DNA of 64,000 bases. Origin: Panicum virgatum. Lineage: Eukaryota > Streptophyta > Magnoliopsida > Poales > Poaceae. The translations under genes were made by a program, and so were the position numbers. The notes beneath the pieces are model-generated. The model was given only the letters and a program-made list of their open reading frames with translations, did not search any database and was not told where the DNA came from. The stretch covers positions 41,970,470 through 42,034,469 of the forward strand of contig NC_053146.1 in assembly GCF_016808335.1 (NCBI RefSeq). Direction: 5' to 3'. Shown in pieces: positions 48,308-58,389 of the stretch (position 1 is the stretch's first letter; every line of letters starts with the position of its first letter).

Positions 48308-48559
48308 AGAATAACCCATTACCTTAAATAAGTCTAGGACAATATGAGCTCCTTGCTGAGTCGTTGACTTGAATCCAGAATGGTAGGTTTGATTAAAGAA
48401 CCTAACCAACCTGAGCTACGTGTTTCTTATTTCAATATTAAAGTTGTATGTGTTATGCATGATGTCTTTTCTTTAGGTCTGATTGAATTAATGGAAGTAT
48501 TTGTAATATTTTGTAATTTTGAGGTATGATTTTGGTTTTGTCAATTTAGTTTTTATCAC

Positions 48560-48795
48560 AACGTAAAAACCTCAAATAGGTAACGCGGCATTAGTAACGG
48601 GCTTATGTGGCCCGTTACAAAAAAATATTAAAGGTAACGGCGTCATTAACGCCCGTTACCAATGAGTCTACGTCCGTTACCCATAAGGCCTCCAGACTGC
48701 AGCCCAGCCTTATTGGTAACGGGTGTTCATTAACGTCCGTTACCTTTAATATTTGTGGTAACGGGCCACGGAATGTCCGTTATCCACCACCAGTT
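48560..48795. repeat. Array of GGTAACGG / CCGTTACC motifs
   Basis: About ten copies of GTAACGGG-type octamers in both orientations lie in 236 bp, the texture of a transposon subterminal region. No terminal inverted repeat or target duplication was found, so it is probably a truncated element end. Confidence 0.6.
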
Positions 48796-49130
48796 CCCGG
48801 ACCCAAATTTTCATTTCAATCCCGTTAACTTCCCTCTCGCGTCAGCCCACACCACCTCCACCCCCTTTCGCGTCCGCCCACACCCATCCACCGCAGACTC
48901 GTTCCCTGCGTAGACCACCGCAGCCATTGCTGGCCCCCAAGGCCGCCGGTCCCTTAGCCCACACCTCGCCTCCACAGTGTCTGGGATCCATGGATCCACC
49001 TCGCCTCCACCATGGCCGTGGTCGTGATCCGCGGATCCACGTCTCCTCCTCCTCGGCCGCCGAGCATCTCCACGATGGCGTCGTCCAGGCGCCGGAGGGG
49101 TGGGGCCCGAGTGGGCGGCGAACAACTATG
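48796..49130. other. GC-rich sequence next to the gypsy LTR
   Basis: Overlapping open frames exist on both strands, which is expected from base composition. No protein is recognised. It may be the continuation of the truncated element at 48560-48795. Confidence 0.35.
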
Positions 49131-49942
49131 TGTTGACGCAAATTCCGGTCAACACACGAGAGCACTCGATCGTGCAAGTCACAAATGGACCGAAGGGCAG
49201 CGAGGCCGCGCAGATCGGTTAGACCGGTTGAGCAAACCGGTCGGACCGGTTTCTAGGGTTTCGCCAGAATCTGTTGTTTCGAGGGATAACTATCACACTT
49301 ACGTGGTGAAAGATGACAAGGTTTACAAGCAAACTAGCAAAGGATAACCAATGTGCTTACATGACGAAGAACGACTAGTTTACGAGCAAACTAGTAAAGA
49401 TCGTCGAAGCTCTCGCCCGGGAGGGACCCCGTCAGGGCGTGAACGTCGCCGGACGTACCCTAGGTTGACCAGCAAGCCTTAGGATGCCATCTCTGGTCGT
49501 GGAGATCAGTAGACGAACAACATGTTGAGGTTGGAAGAGAATTAGAGTAAAAAGTAGATGTATAGTAGATTGATTCGATTGGATGTGTCTCAATCGCCCG
49601 TAACCCTTTATATTTATAGGGTGGGGGTGGTCTGTACCCATTAGGAGTCGAAACCCTTACAAATCCCATGTCAAATTACAACTCATAACTCGGATTGGGC
49701 TTTTCAGATCGGTCTAACCGGTCTTCGAATTGGTCTGTCCGGTCAGACCGAGGTGTAGGTCTTCTTGGAGGCATAACTTCCTCATCCGGACTCCAAATTG
49801 GACGTTCCATATATGCATTTCGATCGTCTCGATGAGATCTATACAATGGTGCTGTCCAATTGATCATTTGACAACTTTATCTAGACCGGTCTGACCGGTT
49901 CGCCCAGCAAACCTTGACTTGTGCCAATTTTGGGTGTCAACA
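49131..49942 (-). repeat. LTR (3' LTR) of a minus-oriented gypsy element
   Basis: An 812-bp unit TGTTGACGC...GGGTGTCAACA. The adjoining internal side reads, on the minus strand, CCAAGAAACAGGGGGCATA, a polypurine tract abutting the LTR. Several GGTCNGACCGGT palindromes occur inside. The matching 5' LTR was not found in the window. Confidence 0.72.
49611..49620 (-). promoter_or_regulatory. TATA box in the minus-oriented LTR
   Basis: CCTATAAATA on the minus strand, about 320 bp from the inner edge of the LTR. It agrees with the element orientation deduced from the polypurine tract. Confidence 0.5.
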
Positions 49943-51426
49943 TATGCCCCCTGTTTCTTGGTAAAGCTTGCGTACCAAGAAACATTTCTCCAAGCCAAAA
50001 CTGCACTGAAACAATGATTAATCACATATGCCCCCTGTTTCTTGGTAAAGCTTGCGTACCAAGAAACATTTCTCCAACCTATGCAGCAATCACACCTGTC
50101 TCTAATGATGAAGGAATCCGATTAATCACATATCTTGATATGGCTCAAGACAATGGTTTCACCTTGCTGCTCATATTCTTGCATCTCCAGTGAGATATGA
50201 GCCTGAGTACACACCACCTCGGCTATAATTGTTTGAAATACGATTCAAAGTCAATCTCACACTTCAAATGACCATGGATGCACAAATTGACCCAATTACA
50301 ATGAATAGCAATTGGTGTTTGCAATGTCTTCTAGAATCAAAATTGAGAGCATATAATGAATAAAGATAGCATCCAGCAGCCTTACATCCATGAATCATAA
50401 ACCTCTAGCCGAAATAAAAGAACCATATTCGGCTTGCTTTTTAGTGAAAATATTCCAAATCGGCCTCATAAATGAATATGCCACAATCATGATGCAAATG
50501 GCCAAGATTAGATTACTGTCAAGAATGAACCTTTGGCATCTTGATGGCATAACTCATCATCAAAATATAACTGAATGCGAAATGACAAACCTTTATACAG
50601 CTAGAACTCTGGTGATAAAAGATTTTCCCCAAACACTAACCTTGGCTGCATTATGATTTTGGACTACCATAGCCGACTTAGTATTTTTCTGCTTGAAAAA
50701 TAAAAAGACCGGTTTTACAAGCGGTCTGACCGGTCTTGGAACCCGGTCAGACTGGTCTCATGAGCCAGTTGGACCAATTTGTCCAGAGAGCACACTTTGA
50801 CATCAACAAACATCGGCCTTTGATATGAAATTGACCTTTTCTAATCATATAGCCAGATGTTTGATGTGTCAAAATGTTAGCTCCGTTATTGACATGTCTA
50901 GATATATGATAAATGACGAATTCAGCAAAGTAAAATATCACATCTAGACATTCTCATGATAATCCTTTTGTGATCCAAGTAAGCATTAGTTCAACTTAGG
51001 TACTTGCTGCACCTATCAATATTGAATCAACAAAAACTTTTGAATATTTCACACCTATGGATCTCAAGATTTATAGCTCGAATTCTAAACTTCATATTCG
51101 GCTTAATTATTGATATAAAGATATTTAAACTGGCTACACGTCTCAAAATAGCACCACTTGATGAAACAAAACAACACCAATGCCTTGAGAACTCTTTCAA
51201 GCCGATTCAATAAAGTATAAAATCCATAGGGGAAAAATACACATTTTGCTAATACCCTGCCCCCTGAGCATTAAAGCAACTAAGTGATATCTTATTGGTA
51301 AGCTTAATGCTTTAGGATGATGGTCAAAGACATTCATCGGCCGTATATGTTACTAAGGACGATATAAATTATCATCCATAGTGAATTCATCCATAAGAAC
51401 ATGTATAATCGAAATAAAGTGTAGAG
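49943..51426 (-). pseudogene. 3' internal remnant of the minus-oriented gypsy element
   Basis: A minus-strand frame at 50941-50747 reads IYHISRHVNNGANILTHQTS, resembling the end of a gypsy RNase H-type domain. The rest is degenerate, with a nearly exact tandem repeat of CATATGCCCCCTGTTTCTTG at 49941 and 50027, so the polypurine tract is duplicated. Most of pol is missing. Confidence 0.55.
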
Positions 51427-52740
51427 TGTTGGGTATTTTAGCGTCATGAATAAATTCACAAGCACACGGATACCATTGTAGCTTTCACCTCAGAGTATTT
51501 CAAGGGTTATCGAATCCACAGGGAACGTGTGTGCACTAACTTCTATTCTAGTCGGTCCAAGATAGGTCACAGGGTAGAGAGGACTCCTAAGATAGTGCTA
51601 TAGCTGAGTTAAAGGTTGATCTCTCGGGCACAATACTCGCTTCGGGCACCGGCTTACACCTGGTTTGACAGGTGACTCTGGCCAATAGCTCTACGCTATA
51701 TCCGGACGTGGAGGATTAGGAAGGACCAATAGGACTATCACAACCTATGGGCTACCTCTAACGAACCGTGGGATATAAGGCAAGCGAAGGACAATCCTTA
51801 GCCTAGACATCACACCTACGCTATGGTTTACTACTGCAGTCTAACTACGTATGGATCCCCGTAGCAAACTACAGTACTCTGTATAAATACAGAGCGATGA
51901 ACCCGCGAGTAATAGAACTGATCTCACTCAACTACAAGCACTACTAGCTATACTATACCAAGTATAAAACTAGAGATAGGAACCATGAATGCTTACTGAG
52001 CACTGAAGAATGTAGCAGCATCTGTAGAGGTACAAGCTAGGGGCAGAGTGCCGACACCCTGGCACTTCTCCCGAATTACTCCCTCACTCTCGTAGAGGTA
52101 CAATTTGGAGAAGAGCGCCGACAACCGACACCCCTCCTGAGTACCTCTACCCTCTCCCTACTTTGAAGACACTAACTAAGCAAGGCTATAAGCCTCTCTT
52201 GAGAAAGTTGATCACTTGATGGATGTTCTCCATTTGAGCCCCCTCATCTCATATTTATAGATGGGTGCCAAGGCTTGCTCGGCCGAGAGTTGGGGCTATG
52301 CCTCCTTGAACCGACATTAGGAGCCAATCAGGAGGCACCACGTCAAAGCTGAAGTCGGTTGGGCCCACGGGCCGGTGGGCCAACCATTGGTCAGCTCCGA
52401 ATCGGCCCAAGTTTGGCCAGGTGGCTGCTAGGTGGGCCCTCATCACTAATCCACGTGCCATAGCTCTTGTCTAAGTTGGTAACTTGCTCTGGTGGGCCCA
52501 TGAATCCATGTGAGGTTGAATGGCGTGCTCTGATTGGTCGACGCCTTTTGCCTTGGATTGAGGAGTGTGTTTCCATGCTCTTTGAGATGTGTTTTCTGCC
52601 TTATTACACCTGCATACAAATATTTACCAACACTTGTGGAAATGGTTAGTAATAAACCCCTACCACTAGGTTGATGCTCATATTTTATGTATTTATGCAA
52701 AAATTGACGGCATAAAATTGGTACTTAAGCGCCGTCAACA
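51427..52740. mobile_element. Solo LTR, 1314 bp, inside the gypsy remnant
   Basis: Starts TGTTGGGTATTTTAGCGTCA and ends TTAAGCGCCGTCAACA. Flanks TAGAG (51422-51426) and TAGGG (52741-52745) are an imperfect 5-bp duplication. No coding domain inside. Gypsy-derived sequence continues on both sides, so it inserted later. Confidence 0.72.
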
Positions 52741-52917
52741 TAGGGAACCATCTCTAAGAACTAAATATTTCGGCTTTTGAAATTAATCAACATGCATAGC
52801 AATTTTGTGGTACTCCTCAATGATATAAAGACCCATATGGCATCCAAGGATCAAAATAAGAAAATTGGTATCTAAGGATGAATTCCAAGACATAGGCATG
52901 TATGGCATTTGTAGATC
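52741..52917 (-). pseudogene. Gypsy Gag-Pol linker, segment left of the hAT element
   Basis: Minus-strand reading gives MPMSWNSSLDTNF and related Trp/Pro/Tyr-rich sequence. It continues the frame interrupted at 57496, which shows the hAT landed inside this reading region. Confidence 0.6.
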
Positions 52918-53663
52918 CAATGTTTAAAAGTCATCGCCTAGGCGTCGCCTAGTCGTCCGGTCGCCCTCCAGGTACTGGGCGTCACGCTCGACTTACCAAT
53001 CCGAGGTATGGCGTCCGACTTAGGTAGTTTGGCGTCACCTAGGCGCTATATGGCGACTTTGGATGCCTCATGGGTAGAAGACGACGCCATATCACAGCGC
53101 GGGAGGAGCGCGCGGGGGAATAGCGGCGCGGGAGGAGCACGCGGGAAAGTGCGACCCGCGCGGGGAGGAGCGCGCGGGAAAGCGCGACCCGCGCGGGGAG
53201 GCGCGCGCGCGGAAGGATGACCCGCGCGGGGGAAGGGCGAGAGCTGAGATTCAGATAGGGAAAGAAGAGAAAAGGGAGAGAGGGCGGCGGCGCACCTGAA
53301 GGTTGGCGGCGGCGGACAGCCTCCGTCTAGCCTTTCCCTCCCCTTCTTCTCCGACTCCGGCGGATCTTCTGCCGGTCCTTTCCTTCCTCTTCTCCGCTTC
53401 CTCACCAGCAGCTTCCACCAAGGAGCCCAGGAATCCTCTCTTTGCTCTAGTCTCACGCGCTCGACACCCGCGCTCGCCGCCGCCGCTCTCACGCGCCTGG
53501 GCGCCGCTTCGCCCTCCCCCTCGCTCTTCGCTCTTGCCTCCCCGGCGCGCTCGCCGCCGACTCTGCCGCTCTCGCATCCCCCTCCACTCTGCAATAAGCT
53601 GGACCTCCGGCCATCGAGCGCCATGAACAGCAGATCTGCCATCCACGTGGTCCTCCAGCGTCG

Positions 53664-54219
53664 GTGAGCCCTCAAATGAGTCCCCCTTCTCCACCCCTCT
53701 CTTTTCCCCACCTCGCCATGCCCTCGGTCTGTCTGCTATGGACGCTAGGTCCTCAAGGTACCAAAAGGCCAAGTTCAGGTTTGAGTGCAGTCCATTCTAG
53801 CAGCTCAAACGATGTTGCTTTAGTCTGTACTCTCTGCCTCTGTTATTATATATTGTTGCTTTCTGCTTTGCTTTGTTTACTAATTGCGATGCCACTGCTT
53901 TGCTTTCTGCTTTGCTTTGTTTACAACTTGGTGCTATACTGCTATGCCCATTGCTCAACTATTTGTGCCCTGTAGGCCTGTACATTGTGTTTAGTTTATT
54001 GATTGATCCATGGCGCTCTGCTAATTTCTTATTCAATTTACTCTGTGCTTTGTGCTTTGGCTGTCTAGTGCTCTGAACTATGTGCTCACCTGATTAAGTG
54101 ATTAGTTTAATCTGGTCAATTATATCTTGTCTGCTAGCTTGATCTTTTAATATGCACTATTGTCCTCATCATATTTTAATTATGTCTATGGTGGTTGGCT
54201 CTTTTCATGTACTATCTAG
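53664..54219 (+). other. Probable 5' UTR intron of the hAT transposase gene
   Basis: A donor CG|GTGAGC at 53664 in a GC-rich leader and an acceptor CTATCTAG at 54219 lie nine bases upstream of the transposase ATG. The sudden change from GC-rich leader to T-rich sequence supports an intron. Confidence 0.55.
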
Positions 54220-54228
54220 CAACAAAAA

Positions 54229-56916
54229 ATGGCAACTCCAGCTGCCTCTGTCAACCCTGCATATGATCCCAAGACTGATCCAGCCAGGAAGCCCAAAAGG
54301 TCTAAGGACCCAGGCTGGAAGTATGGATATTGGGCAGACCTTGGTAACCGAGATGAGGTGACATGTACCCTATGTGGCACAATGGTTCATGGGGGCATAA
54401 AAAGGCTGAAGCAACATCTAGCAAGTGGCTTTGGAGATTCAAAAATATGCAGCGAAACTACTACAGAGATTAGGGTGGAGATGACAAATTACTTGGAAAA
54501 ACACAAGAGGCAAAGGCCAATGTACCTAGATGATGAGGAAGAGCAGGTAGAGGAGAATGGAGAAGCAGATGTGGTCGTGGTAGAGGCAAGTGCACCTGTG
54601 AATGAAGTTGAATCCCAGGCCTCTAAAGTGATGCCAAGTTCAGGGACAGCAGCAAAGAAAAGGCGTGCAACCTATTCATTCAAGGCTGTAGCAGTGAGCA
54701 AAGGCAAGGAAAAGCCAAAGGGAAACAAGACAATTCTTGAGATGTTAAGAAAATCACCTGAAGAAATAGTCGATGAAAGGCGTAAAGGGTCTTACCAGCC
54801 CCCAATTCAGTCCAGCACTAAGACCAAGGAGCAACATCATTATGTGGATATGCAATGGGCCCTGTTTTTCTATGAGTGTGGCATACCATTCAATGCAGCA
54901 GCATCAAGACAATTTCAGGTGGCAGTTGAGGCAACAACACAGTTTGGTTCAGGGTACAAGCCTCCTTCTCCATATCAGTTTGGGGAACCGTTGCTTAAAG
55001 ATGCAGTGAAGTTGACAAGTACCATGAGGGAGGACCATGAGAGAGCATGGAAGCATTTTGGCTGCACTCTCATGTCAGATGGATGGACTGATAGGAGGGG
55101 ACGACATTTGATTAACTTCCTTGTCAATAGCCTAGAGGGGACTTTCTTCTTAGAGTCTGTCGATGCATCAAGCGAGGCCCACGATGCATATATGCTTGCT
55201 GATTTGTTGGAGAAAAGAATTGAGGAGATTGGAAAGGAAAAGGTCGTTCAAGTTATTACTGATAATGGAGCTAACTACAAGGCAGCGGGTAAGCATCTAA
55301 TGGAGAGAATTCCTTCACTGTTTTGGAGCCCATGTGTTGCACATTGTCTGGATCTTATGCTAGAAGATATAGGAGGGTTGAAGGAATTTAAGAAGCCCAT
55401 AGCAGGTGCAAGGCGTGTAACAACTTTCATCTATAGACATGGGAGAATCCTTAGTGCAATGAGAGAAAAGACAGGTGGGTCTGATCTTGTGAGACCTGCA
55501 GCCACAAGGTTTGCCACAGCTTTCCTCACTTTAAAAAGTTTGCACAAGCATAGAGATTCTTTGAAATCTCTTTTTGTCAGTGAAGTATGGACTGGGAATA
55601 AATTGGCAAAAACTAAAGCTGGTGAGGATGTGCATGACATTGTGCTCTCTACTGAGTTTTGGAACAAGGTTGAGGACTGCCTTAGTGCTTCAGCCCCTCT
55701 TCTCATTGTTCTTAGGGTGGTTGATAGTGATGAGAAGCCTGCCATGCCAGAGGTTGCAGCATTAATGAATCAAGCAAAAGATAGGATCAAGCAAAGCTTT
55801 GCTATCCCAACTAAGAAAATATTGCTCAAGAAAATCATAGATATTATTGAGAAGCGTTGGGTGAAGCAATGGACCATCCTTTGTATGGGGCTGCATTGTA
55901 TTTGAACCCAGGAAAATTACATCCCCTCATAAGAGATGATGATGATGCCACTGTTGGGCAGCTAAGAGGTTGCTTCCTTGAAGTTCTTGGAAGAATGGTG
56001 GAAGATAGAGATACCCAAGACAAGATTGATGCTCAGTCTTTGGACTATGAAGCCCTTAGAGGAGAAGCATTCTCAAATATAAGAGCTAAGCAAAACCTTG
56101 AGAAAATGAGTCCTCGTAAGTCATGTTTTTACATGTAATTTCAGCAGCTTGCATAATAGTAAATTTATTGCAGCAAGTCCATTTCATTCATAATTCCTAA
56201 TATATGATTATATTTGGTCATGTAGTTGATTGGTGGGCCTCATATGGTGGTCGTGCTATTGACCTTCAAAGGTTTGCTAGGCGCATTGTTAGCCTATGTG
56301 CTTCATCATCCGGCTGTGAGAGAAACTGGAGCACGTTCGAGTTTGTGAGTACCATTTCCCCTGCTCAGTTTTTGTTTAGTTTCAGCATGTTAACCATTCT
56401 CTTTATGTCTTCCCCCATTTTCAGATCCACACCAAAAAAAGAAATAGGTTACTGCATAAGAGGTTGAATGATATTGTCTACATTTCCTACAATCGAAAGA
56501 TGAAGACTAGGTTTCAAATAAGGCGGGAGAAGAAAGGGAAAAGCTTTGACCCTTTAGTCATTGAAGAGTTCAATCGGGATAATGAGTGGGCTGACTCGTC
56601 GTATGTACACCCTCAAGGTGCACGTGGGTGTGATGAAAATGACCTCACATGGGCTGCTGTTGATGAAGCTCTTGGTGCATCAAACTCACTTCGAGGACGC
56701 AATCTCCCAAGGAATGCAAGCAGTAGGTGTGCAACAAATTCAAACCCAAGGTTGGATGAAGATGAATCAGGTTTAGGCAATGAAGAGGAAGAAGATGAAG
56801 ACCCACATGATGATGCTTATGTGACAGATTCTGAGGATGCTCCTCCCGATGGTGGAGAAAGCATGGAAGGATTGCAAGCTGCAAATAACCATGATGAGTT
56901 TGATGATGGATATTGA
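54229..56916 (+). pseudogene. hAT transposase (BED finger, RNase H-like core, dimerisation domain), one frameshift
   Basis: Exons 54229-56115, 56226-56344 and 56425-56916 join in phase. A BED zinc finger (CTLCGTMVHGGIKRLKQHL) is at about residues 44-62. A DUF659-type core has SDGWTDRRGRHLINFL and VITDNGANYKAAG, followed by SPCVAHCLDLMLEDIG. The C-terminal hAT dimerisation region has SSGCERNWSTFEF then NRLLHKRLNDIVYISYN, and an acidic Asp/Glu-rich tail ends in DEFDDGY. The start ATG follows a splice acceptor by nine bases. The only defect I see is a 1-nt deletion near 55862 that moves the frame before EAMDHPLYGAALYLNP. If that is a sequencing error or allelic, the protein would be intact. Confidence 0.9.
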
Positions 56917-57495
56917 GTTGGGGTTGTCTTTTGAGCTGGGGTTGGCTTTTGAGAGATGTTACTTATGCTGTATTTTTATGGACTGATGTATCTAAGTTAT
57001 GCTACTTATGCTGCAAATTATCCCACTAGTATCTAAGTTTATGGACTGATGTATTGATGTTACTTATGCTATATTTTTACCCATTATGCTACTTGTGAAC
57101 TTTCCCATATACTACTATTGTGGATTGTGACCACATATTGCTAAATTTCTCTATTTTTTTTAGCTTGGTGCTTGGGAGAATAAAAGAGATCACAAATCAT
57201 CAGCAAGAACAAGGTACACTTGATCCATATTTACATAGCTAATTAATTGCATTATAACTTGTTTCTTACATTCATTATCACTCACAACATGTTGCAAGTA
57301 CATGCTACATCAAGTAAGAGAAATTGGAAAGAAGAGAGCTGGAAAATTGGCACCAACAAGGTATGTTTCTGCTCTTTTCCTACATGCTAGGACATCTGTA
57401 TGGCGTCGCCTCGCCGCGCGCCTTAAGCGCCTAGTCGACTCAAAGGGCTGAGTCGCCGCGCTTCGCCTTACCGCCTTAAAAACATTGTGTAGATC

Positions 57496-58389
57496 AAACA
57501 GATGATGCGTTGACCAATAATTTTGATGATTTGGGGCAAACCTCATGTTTGAAGATTGCCTCTTGGACCTTCTCTTCTTCTTCAGTTGTACTGCACCTTT
57601 TATGTGAACATCATCTTTGTCTTGAGTTTGATTGCTTCCTTTAGGAACCCATGCCATGCCTTTTCTTTCAGCTCCTGGGCACTAAGTCTCTGGAGCTTCC
57701 TCTTTTGCCAATTTGATGAACCGAGCAAGCATCTCGGTTGTACTTCAGTTTTGGATGCACCACTACTTTCTTGATATTTGGATCTTTCAACTTACTTTGT
57801 TCAGATTTAGCACTTGGAGAATCAATAGCTAATTTTCCCCTTTGTTTGCTATCAATAGCCGAATTTTTCAATACATCAATCGGCTTTTCACTAATTGAAT
57901 TCAGATCTGAACTTATATTATTGCGGATTTCCTTTTTTACCACATAAACCTGCTTGATAACCTTTTTCTTATTTCGAACTCTAGACCGATCCTTTGGCTT
58001 AAGTCGGTCATTCTCAACACACGGCTGCCTTGCACATGATGGCTCTACTGGCGCTGCATACTTCACATAATATGGTCTAAAATATGAAGGAGTATGTGCC
58101 CATGGATCATCCCACCCCCGTGATGAATAACGATGAAAACCAGTGGGATGTGGAGCATATGGAATTGGCATTGATGGCTCCGAAGGAGAATATGATGCTG
58201 CTGAATGAAAGTTTTTCCTTTGCCAATTGCAACTCCTAGATTTATGTTCAGAGGCAATCTTGATGAGTTAACATCATTTGACTGATTAGCACGTTTGGCC
58301 TCATTCTCTTTTAGGTATTTAGCTAGAAGTTCATCAAAACTGAGCTTTGGCTTTCTGCTCTTGTGCTTAAAATGGTCTTTACCCCCCAT
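57496..58389 (-). pseudogene. Gypsy Gag-Pol linker region, segment right of the hAT element
   Basis: Minus-strand frames begin MGGKDHFKHKSRKPKLSFDE at 58389 and continue (with frame changes) through VIKQVYVVKKE and RFAPNHQNYWS. These Lys/Arg- and Tyr/Trp-rich tracts are typical of certain grass gypsy polyproteins before the protease. It is broken by frameshifts and the hAT insertion. Confidence 0.62.

Larger units (their letters stand above)
52918..57487 (+). mobile_element. Near-intact autonomous-type hAT transposon, 4.57 kb
   Basis: Inverted ends CAATGTTTAAAAG and CTTAAAAACATTG, with the perfect 8-bp duplication TGTAGATC (52910-52917, 57488-57495). Subterminal regions at both ends carry CGCCTAGGCG and GGCGTC motifs. 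A spliced transposase gene fills the middle. It sits in the minus-oriented gypsy remnant. The clean target duplication and largely open transposase indicate a fairly recent insertion. Confidence 0.95.

Noticed and set aside
53046..53711. 221-codon minus-strand frame as a host gene
   Set aside because: Located in the 5' leader of the hAT element and low in complexity; kept only as a question in the findings.
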